From contig JAILFA010000087.1 in the NCBI GenBank assembly GCA_024687125.1, forward strand, positions 1 through 52,721: a stretch of 52,721 nucleotides of DNA, in the 5' to 3' direction. Source of the DNA: Lachnospiraceae bacterium (GTDB taxonomy: Bacteria > Bacillota > Clostridia > Lachnospirales > Lachnospiraceae). The position numbers and the translations under genes are program-made. Shown piece after piece: positions 1-8,041 of the stretch. The number at the start of each line of letters is the position of its first letter. Positions within the stretch are counted from its first letter, which is position 1. Under the pieces are notes generated by a model. The model made no database searches, was not told the origin of the DNA, and was given only the letters and a program-made list of their open reading frames with translations.

Positions 1-319
1 GAAAGATATCGATGTAGTCCGTCTGCAGATTGTTCAGGGAAGTGTCAAGATCTCTCCAAACTTCCTCCGGTGTCTTGGCCGGCGTCTTCGTGGCGATGAC
101 GATGTCCTGACGGTCGACCCATCCGCCGCCGAACGCCGCGCCGAGCTTTTCCTCACTGTCGCTGTAAGCTCTTGCGGTATCAAAAAAACGGATGCCGCCC
201 TCATAAGCTGCGCGCAGGATCTTTACCGCCTCCTCCAGAGAAACTCTCTGGAGGGGAAGCGCGCCGAAACCATTCTGCGGTACCGTGATCCCTGTTCTTC
301 CAAGTGTGATATTCTTCAT
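1..319 (-). CDS. Aldo/keto reductase, N-terminal part (runs off the window)
   Basis: The translated product begins [19 protein letters not shown] and continues with [14 protein letters not shown], which carries the aldo/keto reductase Asp and catalytic Tyr, then IATKTPAKT with the catalytic Lys. Only about 106 N-terminal residues are inside the window, so the substrate class cannot be told; the family reduces carbonyls with NADPH in the cytoplasm. The ATG at 319 is preceded by a strong GGGGAGGTG ribosome site at a normal distance. Upstream lies a 590-base A+T-rich gap with an iterated element, which is where this gene's promoter must sit. The family call is firm; no specific function is proposed. 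Confidence 0.9.
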   Translation of the reverse strand, partial: MKNITLGRTGITVPQNGFGALPLQRVSLEEAVKILRAAYEGGIRFFDTARAYSDSEEKLGAAFGGGWVDRQDIVIATKTPAKTPEEVWRDLDTSLNNLQTDYIDIF

Positions 320-909
320 GGCTTTCACCTCCCCGTGAAGTTCATGCTGTATCTCCAGGTCTCTCAGAGGTTTTGTAATCGGTATTGCATCAACAAAACC
401 ACGGAATCCCGAATTATGCAACCAATATTCCGCGTATTTGCCATCGTTATTTTGATATTGTAATCGTTATTTCGTACAGTGTTATCGTGATTGCGTACGT
501 ATAGTCGTTATTTTGCTCATCTTTCAATGTATTATCGATATTTACTCATTATATCATTTGATTTTATTCGTATTTTTGTATATATCACCGATATTACATG
601 CACTAATTTTCGCAATTTCATGTGTGCAAACAACATATATGTTGGTATTATCGCATATACGTGTCATTATCGTTATTGCGTTCACGTTTTAACATATATT
701 AGTAGTATTATCGATATTACGCACGCATCTATGTGTATATTTGTATTATATGTTCGCTATTACGTTTATCAAAATACGTATTTACAAATTATTATCAATC
801 ATCCGTATTAATTATCACGTATTTTTGATATACTATCTATATATCGTAATAATATTCACGATTATTTGTATATAGCCTGTATGCCGTATGATTATAAACG
901 GCGAAACGA
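320..909. other. 590-base A+T-rich intergenic gap
   Basis: No convincing gene lies here. The stretch is downstream of the cyclo-ligase gene and upstream of the aldo/keto reductase gene, both on the minus strand. It is far richer in A+T than its neighbours. From about 443 to 868 it carries the iterated element listed separately. I see no strong consensus promoter for the reductase and no clear T-run terminator for the cyclo-ligase operon. Confidence 0.7.
443..868 (+). repeat. Degenerate iterated element TCGnTATTnCGTn, period about 20.5 bases
   Basis: TCG anchors occur at 444, 464, 485, 505, 568, 610, 651, 670, 711 and 754, with a CCG at 588. Almost all spacings are 19-22 bases or whole multiples of that. 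Core examples are TCGTTATTTCGTA (464), TCGTGATTGCGTA (485), TCGTTATTGCGTT (670), TCGATATTACGCA (711) and TCGCTATTACGTT (754). Two TCGs (535, 844) are out of phase. The direct orientation and two-turn spacing resemble a cooperative protein-binding array or iterons. Chance periodicity in A+T-rich DNA, or decay of an old tandem repeat, remain possible. The role is unknown. Confidence 0.6.
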
Positions 910-1494
910 TCATCCTTTCGTATTGTACAACCGATCCTCCGTGACGACCGCATTCATGAGGACATCTGTTTCAGACGGAACGATCTCACTGCAGAGCTGC
1001 GATTCATAACAGATCCCGACCTTATCCGTGATATTCGGTAAAGAGGAAAGAAACCGGTCGTAGTATCCCCTGCCGTAGCCCAGCCGCGCACCGGTCTTGG
1101 AGAACGCGATCCCGGGGACGAGCACCACAACAGAGGCATCTTTTTTCAGCGGGTTTGACCGATCCGTGGGCTCAAGACAGCCAAAGGCGCCCTCCACAAA
1201 CGTCGTATCGGGTTCCACCCGGTAGAATTCCAGGCTGTCTCCCTGCACGACAGGAAAGTAGAAATCCACCGCGTGGTACATCATGTCCTCACAGAATGAC
1301 CAGATATCGGCCTCACCGCGGATGGAACGATACGCCAGATAGACACACCCGCTGTAGAACGAGTGTGCGTGAAACAGGTTGTAGAGCGTCTCACAGATCT
1401 CTGCGGAAGCCTTTTTCCGCTTGTTCGCTCCCATCTTTTCCCTCTTTTCCAGGAACTGCTTTCTGATCTCATCGTTTCGAAGCTGCTCTGACAT
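910..1494 (-). CDS. 5-formyltetrahydrofolate cyclo-ligase
   Basis: Converts 5-formyl-THF to 5,10-methenyl-THF using ATP, in the cytoplasm. The 194-residue length is usual for the family. The C-terminal half has the family signature VPGIAFSKTGARLGYGRGYY followed by DRFL, and the N-terminal part has the expected Lys/Arg-rich helix. The ATG at 1494 follows AAGGAGGAGAAAG. It is the last gene of the minus-strand operon whose first gene is the AAA+ protein at 6085, separated by 30 bases from the CbrC-like gene. A folate enzyme at the end of this otherwise uncharacterised operon may be a metabolic link or just downstream housekeeping. Confidence 0.93.
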   Translation of the reverse strand: MSEQLRNDEIRKQFLEKREKMGANKRKKASAEICETLYNLFHAHSFYSGCVYLAYRSIRGEADIWSFCEDMMYHAVDFYFPVVQGDSLEFYRVEPDTTFVEGAFGCLEPTDRSNPLKKDASVVVLVPGIAFSKTGARLGYGRGYYDRFLSSLPNITDKVGICYESQLCSEIVPSETDVLMNAVVTEDRLYNTKG

Positions 1495-1524
1495 CTTTCT
1501 CCTCCTTCCGCGCTTTCCGTGCTG

Positions 1525-2457
1525 TTACAATGCGGTATCGCTCCTTATGAACAGGCAGAATACTTTGTGGCATTTGCTGCAGCGGAACAGGTGTACTTCT
1601 CCCCGCTCCGTGCTCTTTTCCAGATCGGCGAAAACCCTGTCCGGTTCCTCATCGCTGTAGATATTGAGCTCACTGTCCCAGGTTTCTTTCAGTTCCTCAA
1701 GAAGCTCCGGGATCAGATCCTCGATCTCAAGCCTGCCGAGATAGACCCCCAGCCCTTCACAGTGAACGCCCCAGACGGGCGGCACCCGCCCGCCGCTCTG
1801 ATAGGGGGGCGAACCGCCGTAGACATCCATCCAGTGCTCTCTGTTGATACAGCGTTCATCGATCTCCGGGAAGAAGCTCTCATCGTACGGGATCATCTCT
1901 CCGTTCTCGATACAGCTCGGGCAGGCGCATTTCACGCCGGCCTTGTCCGTCGGTCCCTTGTAGTAGATGCGGACCGGCGTGTGACAGTAGTCACAGACCG
2001 CGTCCCCGATGTTAAAGGTGCCGTTCGAGACCGGATACGGATGAAACGGAAAATAGTAACGATGCGCCTCCAGGATCGTACGCCCCAGCGGGCCAACCTC
2101 ATCGCTCACAAGAGCGGCGGCATAGCGGCGCTTGGTATCGATCTCCATCACCAGAACGTATTCGGAAGCGGCAAGCGCTCCCCTGATCTCCGGATTAAGC
2201 TCCTCCATCAGGAGATTCTGATGCGGGCCGCGCGACAGGATCGCGTGCTGTCCGCCGTGATAGTGGATCTCCGGCTCGATCGGCTCCCCCCTGTGATACC
2301 CTGGGACGAGGATCATCAGTTCCTCGTCGTCGTTTTTCAGGATATTGTAGACACAGAGCGGCTCGATCTCTTCCGGCGGGATCGTGTGTATATCAACGGC
2401 GGGCTCCCTTTCGGACGCCTGCGGCATTTCATGGACCGGTGTCCGTTCTAATTCCAT
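1525..2457 (-). CDS. CbrC/UPF0167-domain protein, copy 1
   Basis: A 310-residue protein in two parts. Residues about 30-130 are an uncharacterised region shared with the next gene (HYHGGQHAIL, PHQNLLMEELNP). The rest resembles the CbrC/UPF0167 family: a proline-rich FPFHPYPVSNGTF lead-in, a zinc-type CDYC...CPSC pair, a WGVHCEGLGVYLG segment and a terminal HLFRCSKC ribbon. E. coli CbrC is linked to colicin E2 tolerance; its biochemical role is not established. Its start overlaps the end of copy 2 by 10 bases, so translation is probably coupled, and GGAGAA precedes the ATG. Copy 1 has a longer N-terminus. Family assignment is by motif order only. Confidence 0.7.
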   Translation of the reverse strand: MELERTPVHEMPQASEREPAVDIHTIPPEEIEPLCVYNILKNDDEELMILVPGYHRGEPIEPEIHYHGGQHAILSRGPHQNLLMEELNPEIRGALAASEYVLVMEIDTKRRYAAALVSDEVGPLGRTILEAHRYYFPFHPYPVSNGTFNIGDAVCDYCHTPVRIYYKGPTDKAGVKCACPSCIENGEMIPYDESFFPEIDERCINREHWMDVYGGSPPYQSGGRVPPVWGVHCEGLGVYLGRLEIEDLIPELLEELKETWDSELNIYSDEEPDRVFADLEKSTERGEVHLFRCSKCHKVFCLFIRSDTAL

Positions 2458-3308
2458 GGGCTTTTCTCCGTTGGCGAAAATCCGACTAATTTTTTACCAC
2501 ATTTCACACATTTAAAAAGATGGGCATTCAGCTTGCCCTGCTCAAACCATCCGAGCACCTCGGCCGGATCCATATCTCCCCAGACATTCAAAAGCCACTT
2601 CCAGGTAGAGAGAAGTTCCTCGTGGAGTCTGGGATTTAAGTCCTCGGGCTCCAGCTGTCCCAGATAGATCGCGGGTTCATAGCAGTGATTTGCCCAGAAG
2701 CTCGTAGGGCGGCCTTGGTAGAAAAACGGAAGATTCCGCCAAAAGGCCCCGGCACCGCCCAGACGGTATTCCTTCCCGAGCTCCCGGAACAGATCCCCCG
2801 CTTTGTTCTCCTCGATACAGTGCGGACAGAGGATCCGCGAACGCTTTTCATTCGTGATATCGTCAACCTCATACCGGTCGACATAGTAGATGTGCTTTGT
2901 CTCCCCGCAGAACTCGCACTTTGCCTCGCCGATGCTCAGGGTGCCGTCCGCGATCGGGAACGGATGATAGGGAAACCGGTAATCGTGGACCTGCAGCACC
3001 TCCTCTGCCAGCGCATCGATATCGTCACGGACGACTCTGGCCATATATTCGCACTTAGCGTCTGTCTCGGAGATGAAAATGTCGACCGTCCCGGCCAGCA
3101 GCTCCCGGACGCCCGGATGGATAAAATCGCACAGAAGCAGCTGATGGGGGTTGCGCACATAGACCGCGTGCTCGCCCCCGTTATAATGCAGTTCCCGGAC
3201 GAGCGCCTCGCCCTTGAAGTATCCCGGGATCTCCAGCGTCAGATCGTCATCCTCGGCGCCTGTGGTAAAGTTGTAATTGTAGATCGGCTCTATCTCATAT
3301 GGATTCAT
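2448..3308 (-). CDS. CbrC/UPF0167-domain protein, copy 2
   Basis: A 286-residue paralogue of the gene immediately downstream, with the same order of parts. The N-terminal module has HYNGGEHAVYV and PHQLLLCDFIHP, then FPYHPFPIADGTL, CEFC...CPHC, FWANHCYEPAIYLGQL and a terminal HLFKCVKCGKK ribbon. All cysteine pairs are kept in both copies, so both are probably folded zinc proteins. It overlaps the upstream gene by four bases (ATGA) and the downstream copy by ten. The tandem duplication and conserved N-terminal module suggest two partners or two targets rather than a dead copy. The function is unknown. Confidence 0.7.
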   Translation of the reverse strand: MNPYEIEPIYNYNFTTGAEDDDLTLEIPGYFKGEALVRELHYNGGEHAVYVRNPHQLLLCDFIHPGVRELLAGTVDIFISETDAKCEYMARVVRDDIDALAEEVLQVHDYRFPYHPFPIADGTLSIGEAKCEFCGETKHIYYVDRYEVDDITNEKRSRILCPHCIEENKAGDLFRELGKEYRLGGAGAFWRNLPFFYQGRPTSFWANHCYEPAIYLGQLEPEDLNPRLHEELLSTWKWLLNVWGDMDPAEVLGWFEQGKLNAHLFKCVKCGKKLVGFSPTEKSPWN

Positions 3309-4108
3309 GCGTCCGCTTCCTGTTCGTCAGATCCGGCGTCGCCGTATTCACTGCAGAGTTTCCTGTAGATCAGATCGTCCACGATCGTACGCACCGTCTT
3401 GAAGCCGCAGAAAGCCCTGCTCCGGCGTTCGTTCATGATGATGTCGAAAAGTGCCTTCTCCGCTTCTTTTTCCAGGAGCACATCCTTGGCCTTAAAGCGT
3501 CTCTTCGCGTAGGTCACGTAATCTTCGATCGAATACGGCGGCTGGTAGAGGACCTCGACATTCATGAACCAGCTGATCGCCTCCCTGACACGGCGCAGAG
3601 TCACTTCATCCACAGCAGGGATACGGAAAATGACAAACTGATCCATCATGCTGCCCTTGAACCGAGAAAGGACCGCCCGGAATTCCTCGCCCTCAATAAT
3701 GTCCACCCACGCGGTGATATCCACGCAGATAAACCGGCGCACATAACAGGAGAGAACCTTGTCTTCCTCGAGCGTCTGCAGGACGATATCCCGTTTTGAT
3801 GTCTTCTGGAGATCCTTGGCGTCCATCAGATCCGGAAGCTTCAGCCAGTAATACTCCACCTCCGGCATGTCCGGCCTGTCCAGCAGCAGCCGCCAGTACT
3901 CGGCCAGAAACGTGAGCCAGGTGAGCAGCCCGTCTCCCTCGCCGACGGACAGCAGGATCGCGCGCTCGTACAGAACCGGCGCGCATCTTTTATGTAGACG
4001 CTCGTAGATCCCGCCCAGTTCGTGAAGATACTCCTTGAGTTCCGCGGCTCCGATCAGCTCATCGGCCCGCTGCAGCAACTTGTCGATCTCTTTCTGATTT
4101 TTCAGCAT
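3305..4108 (-). CDS. Stand-alone paralogue of the inactive AAA-like half of the next gene upstream
   Basis: A 267-residue protein with no obvious database-style signature, but alignable by eye to residues about 145-340 of the AAA+ protein encoded at 4127-6085. Shared blocks are GEGDGLLTWL versus HGGDGYTYYIN, FVIFRIPAVDE versus MPIFKIPYSEG, VLYQPPYSIEDYVTYA versus VIDVPPFTNEQYTAYA, and FCGFKTVRTIVDDLIYRKL versus FYGFNSINALTEEIAYQKT. It has no Walker A lysine or Walker B acid pair, so it should not hydrolyse ATP. I infer an adaptor or pseudo-ATPase subunit that could co-assemble with the active protein. It lies 18 bases downstream of that gene and overlaps the CbrC-like copy 2 start by four. 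Confidence 0.6.
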   Translation of the reverse strand: MLKNQKEIDKLLQRADELIGAAELKEYLHELGGIYERLHKRCAPVLYERAILLSVGEGDGLLTWLTFLAEYWRLLLDRPDMPEVEYYWLKLPDLMDAKDLQKTSKRDIVLQTLEEDKVLSCYVRRFICVDITAWVDIIEGEEFRAVLSRFKGSMMDQFVIFRIPAVDEVTLRRVREAISWFMNVEVLYQPPYSIEDYVTYAKRRFKAKDVLLEKEAEKALFDIIMNERRSRAFCGFKTVRTIVDDLIYRKLCSEYGDAGSDEQEADA

Positions 4109-4126
4109 GGTCCGTTGCCCCCGTTA

Positions 4127-6085
4127 TCAGATGAAACCGTAGGTTGCCTTTTTCCGCAGAAGATCCTGGAATTCTTCCGACTTGCTTGCCTGCCGGAAGT
4201 CCTCACCGGTCAGGATGATCTGTGAGGTATCCTTGATCCTGCCGCCGGACGACGTCTGCAGGCGCATGGCCGCTTTGGCCACCGTCCGCTCATAGAGGTT
4301 CCGGACAAACCGCGCATTGGAAAAGGTTTCCCCCTGGATCTGCGCGTCGGACAGATCCAGAAAATAGCGCCCGGCCGCCGCTTCCAGATCGTCCGCGGCC
4401 GCGTAGGTTCTCTTTGCCATGCTCATGTAGATCCGGAACAGCTCGTCCTGGGAATAGTTGCTGAATTTGATCTCATGCGGGATCCTGCTCTTCAGTCCGG
4501 GGTTGGCGTCGAGCATCTCTTTCATGCGGTCCGAATAGCCGGAAAAGATGACGATGAAATCCTGCCGGTGGTTCTCCATCTGCGTAAGGAGCGTATCCAG
4601 TGCCTCTTTGCCGAAATCCCGTTCATCATCCCCCCGGTACAGCGTATAGGCTTCGTCGATAAAAAGCACGGAGCCGTATGCATCGCGGCAGATCGCGTTT
4701 GTGATGGGAGCCGTCTCGCCGATATACTTGCCTACAAATTCCCGTCCGGTCCGTTCGAAGAACAGTCCCTTGGACAGTACGCCCTGTTCCTTTAAGACCC
4801 TGCCCAGGATCCTGGCCACTGTGGTCTTGCCCGTCCCGGGATTGCCGGAAAAGAGCATGTGCATGCTGGGGCGCTCCTCGTTCGGCAGCTTGCTGGAGAT
4901 CTGCAGCTGAACCAGGATCTCGTCGATCCGCGCGCGCACCTCTTCGATGCCGATCATCTCATCAAGCGCGTCCAGCCCGCCCTGCTCCGCGCGGCTTCTC
5001 TGAAGCATCGGTTCCAGATCCTTTTCCCTGATCACAAGCGACATGTCTGCCTTCCTCCTTATCTCCGATCGTGTCTTCTGGTATGCGATCTCCTCCGTGA
5101 GAGCATTGATCGAATTGAATCCGTAAAAATGCTGCTGATTTCTTTTCTGCACGATCAGATCCTCGATCTCATCATGCGCCACCTTCTGCACCTTGTACCC
5201 CATCGCCTCGAGCATCTGTATGGCATAGGCGGTGTACTGCTCATTGGTAAAGGGAGGTACGTCGATCACATGGAGAGGAAAGACCGAAGAAAGAACCCGG
5301 ATGACCCGCTCCTTTTCCTCTCCCTCGGAATAGGGGATCTTAAAGATCGGCATCGTCGTGCCCTGATGAAAATGCATCTTGCGGATGAAATCCCTGAATT
5401 CCTCCGTATCGGCTTTTTCTACTTTATAGGTGAGGTCAAAGGACAGGATCTCGCCCTCATAATCGGAATCCGACATGACATCGATCATCTCCTCATAGGT
5501 CTGTGCCTTCTTGACCTCTTTGACGCCTAATGACGAATTCGTCACTTTGGCCCCGCACTCTTTGAGCAGAGTACGCAGAAGATTGATATAGTAGGTATAG
5601 CCGTCTCCGCCGTGGATCGCGAACAGGAACGCACAGTTATCGAAATGCTCCTGCTGCTTTTCCGCTTCCGGCGATTCCGAGATCGATACGATATCGTGGC
5701 ACAGCTTCTTGAAGGACTCCATACCGACCAGCCGATCGACCATGGCTAGCAGTCCGACCATTTTTTCGCTCCGCTTTGGATGCTTTGCGTCAGCGGGGAC
5801 TGCTTCCACGGTATCTTTGATCTCCATCACTGTGTAGAAAGATTTCATCGTCAGTCCCAGTTCATGACTGAACTCTTCGGCGGCATCGTCCGCACGCTTC
5901 TTGTCGACGCCGGTCAGGTTGAATACGATGCTCCTGCCCGCCTCGTCGTGCTCCCCGGACATATGATCACCGAAAATGTCCCGATAATGGTCAAGTACAT
6001 ACTCGGACATCATCTTCTCGCCGATCTTGCGGCGGTCCTGAGGTGCAAAGAAATATCCGACTCTGATGATGGTCAGTTCATCCAC
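4127..6085 (-). CDS. CbxX/SpoVK-type AAA+ ATPase with a degenerate N-terminal AAA-like half
   Basis: The C-terminal half is a complete CbxX/CfqX AAA+ module: Walker A FSGNPGTGKTTVAR, Walker B SVLFIDEAYTLYRG, a sensor region FIVIFSGYSDRMKEML and the family block NPGLKSRIPHEIKFSNYS. The N-terminal half holds a second AAA-like fold without Walker motifs, duplicated as the separate gene downstream. Such proteins remodel other proteins using ATP. I chose the GTG at 6085 because AGGAGG sits about 10 bases before it. An in-frame GTG at 6118 would add 11 residues but has no comparable ribosome site. It heads the five-gene operon running to 910, behind an extended -10 promoter at 6162. It could power the adjacent phospho-signalling locus. 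Confidence 0.88.
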   Translation of the reverse strand: MDELTIIRVGYFFAPQDRRKIGEKMMSEYVLDHYRDIFGDHMSGEHDEAGRSIVFNLTGVDKKRADDAAEEFSHELGLTMKSFYTVMEIKDTVEAVPADAKHPKRSEKMVGLLAMVDRLVGMESFKKLCHDIVSISESPEAEKQQEHFDNCAFLFAIHGGDGYTYYINLLRTLLKECGAKVTNSSLGVKEVKKAQTYEEMIDVMSDSDYEGEILSFDLTYKVEKADTEEFRDFIRKMHFHQGTTMPIFKIPYSEGEEKERVIRVLSSVFPLHVIDVPPFTNEQYTAYAIQMLEAMGYKVQKVAHDEIEDLIVQKRNQQHFYGFNSINALTEEIAYQKTRSEIRRKADMSLVIREKDLEPMLQRSRAEQGGLDALDEMIGIEEVRARIDEILVQLQISSKLPNEERPSMHMLFSGNPGTGKTTVARILGRVLKEQGVLSKGLFFERTGREFVGKYIGETAPITNAICRDAYGSVLFIDEAYTLYRGDDERDFGKEALDTLLTQMENHRQDFIVIFSGYSDRMKEMLDANPGLKSRIPHEIKFSNYSQDELFRIYMSMAKRTYAAADDLEAAAGRYFLDLSDAQIQGETFSNARFVRNLYERTVAKAAMRLQTSSGGRIKDTSQIILTGEDFRQASKSEEFQDLLRKKATYGFI

Positions 6086-6161
6086 TGTCCTGTCCCCTCC
6101 TGTAAATCCGGCTGACACGCCGTGTGTTTTCCTGATCCCTTGATCCCCTCTTTAGTGAAAG

Positions 6162-6191
6162 ATTATACCATTTATTCGTTCTTTTTGTAAT
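6162..6191 (-). promoter_or_regulatory. Candidate promoter of the AAA+/CbrC operon
   Basis: On the minus strand an extended -10, TGGTATAAT, covers 6162-6170. A weak -35 (ATTACA, 6186-6191, 18-base spacer) can be read upstream. It lies about 80 bases before the chosen GTG at 6085. There is no rival -10 nearby on this strand. Confidence 0.5.
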
Positions 6192-6220
6192 CCCCGCTAT
6201 ACGGCCCGAGTAAAGTCAGT

Positions 6221-6226
6221 TATAAT
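6221..6226 (+). promoter_or_regulatory. Candidate -10 box for the TerB-like gene
   Basis: A perfect TATAAT lies 63 bases before the ATG at 6289. No good -35 stands at 16-18 bases, so it may be weak or activator dependent. The leader contains GCAGC...GCTGC (6257-6274), able to form a small hairpin. Confidence 0.4.
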
Positions 6227-6288
6227 ATACAGGCAGCAATCGTTTTCGCCACCGCAGCAGTATCCGCTGCAGATCGGAGGGACCGCAC

Positions 6289-6726
6289 ATGTCAGAATTC
6301 AGTGAGATCATGCAGGATTTGGTCAATCAGAGTGATGAATTCAAGATCAATCTTGCCGTGGACTGTCTGGGTGAACTGCTGCCCACATTCCGCAGCTTCG
6401 ATCCCGAGCACGACGGGATGTATATCCTCTACACGCTTCTGGGGACCACTGTCGCCGCGGACGGACACCTGACCGATAAAGAGTACGCTTTCATCGCAAG
6501 TCTCTTCACTGCGCTCGATGTGGAAGCCGACGAGGAGGAGATCATCGACCTCTGCAGAACCTGTGCCGGCAATGAGGACGCGTATCAAATGATGATGGAT
6601 GTCAGGGATCACCTCGATGATGAGGAGATCAACACACTGGCCAACCTGGTCGCGGCGATCTGCTCGATCGACGACCGCATTTCCAGCGAAGAACTCTCCT
6701 ATATCACGAATCTGCTGGAAGAATAG
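6289..6726 (+). CDS. TerB-like helical protein
   Basis: A 145-residue acidic, all-helical protein. Its core LLGTTVAADGHLTDKEYAF followed by an acidic helix and LVAAICSIDDRISSEELSYI repeats the TerB pattern of D-G-x-(I/L)-x-x-x-E motifs that follow hydrophobic helices. TerB domains are small metal- or membrane-associated modules found with Ter-type stress systems; the exact role is not settled. ATG at 6289 follows GGAGGGACCGCAC. It is transcribed away from the AAA+ operon and converges on the TerY-C-like gene. The TerB call comes from pattern and context, so it is only moderately secure. Confidence 0.6.
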   Translation: MSEFSEIMQDLVNQSDEFKINLAVDCLGELLPTFRSFDPEHDGMYILYTLLGTTVAADGHLTDKEYAFIASLFTALDVEADEEEIIDLCRTCAGNEDAYQMMMDVRDHLDDEEINTLANLVAAICSIDDRISSEELSYITNLLEE

Positions 6727-6763
6727 TTTTATACCCGGACGAGATCGCCGCGTGCGATCGCTT

Positions 6764-7111
6764 TTAATTCCCGCCGGAACCGCCGAATCCTTCGATCGTC
6801 CCCTCTACCTGGCTATGGTGGCCGCAGTGGCCGCAGGTAAATGAGCCGCTCTTGTCATAGCAGGAAAACTGATGGCATTTCCCGCACAGTACCAGTCCTA
6901 TGCCGCCCTGGCAGAACGGACATCCGTTATAATCCGGTCCCCTGTAGAGTCCCCCGGTATACTGCGTATCATCGTCCTGAGAGATACTTCTGGAACTGCC
7001 GAGCTGATAGGCGCGGACAAAGGTCCAGCCTCCCTGCTCCCGTTCCTCCAGCGCTACGCCGAACTCCTTTTTTGTGACGGAACATCTGGGGTAAATGACG
7101 CCTGCTTTCAT
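6764..7111 (-). CDS. Free-standing TerY-C-like zinc-binding protein
   Basis: A 115-residue protein that matches the metal-binding domain usually found fused to the C-terminus of TerY-type vWA proteins. It opens with VIYPRCSVTKKEFGVALEE, then WTFVRAYQL, then a cysteine-rich core NGCPFCQGG, LCGKCHQFSC, TCGHCGHHSQ, and ends in a Gly-rich tail. Three CxxC pairs plus an extra Cys/His could hold two zinc ions. Here the domain is separate and is the last gene of the operon that starts with the vWA gene at 13639, which fits a vWA-zinc module split into two proteins. SD GGGAGG precedes the ATG by a normal distance. Confidence 0.7.
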   Translation of the reverse strand: MKAGVIYPRCSVTKKEFGVALEEREQGGWTFVRAYQLGSSRSISQDDDTQYTGGLYRGPDYNGCPFCQGGIGLVLCGKCHQFSCYDKSGSFTCGHCGHHSQVEGTIEGFGGSGGN

Positions 7112-7131
7112 CTTAAGCCTCCCTTCCGTGA

Positions 7132-8013
7132 TCAGTATCTTGAATATTTCACACCGAGTTCCTGCAGCTTCGCGATCCGGTCATGTGTCTCCGGATGCGT
7201 GGAATACAGTGCCTTCAGGAACGAACTGCTGTGCTTTCCGTTGCCGATCAGATCGAGCGCCGCCGCCAGATTCCACCCGTATCCGATCTCATAGGCATAT
7301 TTGTCGGCTTCATACTCGTTCTTCCTGCTCGACCACATGAGGAACAGCATGCAGAACTTCGTCCACAGCCACACAAGGATCGCCGTAAAGACATCGATCA
7401 GATTGAAGATGAAACCGGCGATATCGTCCGTTCCCTTTTTGGCGATGCTTAGCGCCGCGATGGCTCCTTTGATGTAGCAGATCGCCTTGAGGATGAGGAG
7501 GAACGCTGTAATGAAAAAGTTACCGCCGCCGATCATCAGCTGGATCACCGTATGGTGCTTCGCCAGATGTCCCATCTCATGGGCGATGATCCCCTCTATC
7601 ATGTCGTCCGATAGATCAAGAAGTCCCTCGGTGACACAGACCGTCCGTCTTCCGATCGCGTAGGCGTTGGGCTCCGGGTCGTGCATGACCTTGAGGATCA
7701 CGACATGCGGCATCGCCCTGCCGGATTTTTCTACAGCTCTGCCGTGGACTCTCTCCACGATCGGCGTGATCTTTTCCCGCATATCCAGGCGCTTCATCTT
7801 CCTCGCGCCGGCAAAAAGCGCCAGCACCCACTCCCCCAGCGGGGAAAGCGCGACCGCTACGGAAAACACGTAGATGATGCCGACGATGATCATCCTCTGC
7901 GGATCACCGCTGCCCAGAAAAATAACCATGAACGCGGCGTTCAGGGCAAAGAACAGGATCGAACCGATATTGCTCCACCGGAAGAGGCTCTTGATGACTT
8001 CGAAAAAATACAA
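7132..8013 (-). CDS. M48 (HtpX/Ste24-like) membrane metallopeptidase
   Basis: A 293-residue protease with two N-terminal membrane segments (about 17-35 and 42-65), zinc site GIIAHEMGHLAKHH (HExxH), two further hydrophobic segments and the third ligand in NEYEADKYAYEIG. The NAYAIG and VTEGLLDLSDD blocks are typical of M48. HtpX relatives degrade misfolded membrane proteins. The start is a TTG, preceded by AAGGGGACACAGCG. It sits 28 bases after the TM protein gene and 20 before the TerY-C-like gene, inside the triad operon. I infer it processes or turns over envelope targets under control of the kinase/phosphatase pair. Confidence 0.92.
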   Translation of the reverse strand: MYFFEVIKSLFRWSNIGSILFFALNAAFMVIFLGSGDPQRMIIVGIIYVFSVAVALSPLGEWVLALFAGARKMKRLDMREKITPIVERVHGRAVEKSGRAMPHVVILKVMHDPEPNAYAIGRRTVCVTEGLLDLSDDMIEGIIAHEMGHLAKHHTVIQLMIGGGNFFITAFLLILKAICYIKGAIAALSIAKKGTDDIAGFIFNLIDVFTAILVWLWTKFCMLFLMWSSRKNEYEADKYAYEIGYGWNLAAALDLIGNGKHSSSFLKALYSTHPETHDRIAKLQELGVKYSRY

Positions 8014-8041
8014 CGCTGTGTCCCCTTGTCAGAAACCGCCG

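Noticed and set aside
491..811. A 106-codon open frame in the A+T-rich gap
   Set aside because: It stays open because the local repeat is close to seven codons long and poor in stops in that frame. The product is rich in Tyr, Ile and Cys with no domain, and no ribosome site precedes it.
443..868. A plasmid-type replication origin
   Set aside because: The spacing is iteron-like, but there is no rep gene, DnaA box cluster or partition gene nearby; only an unknown array is claimed.
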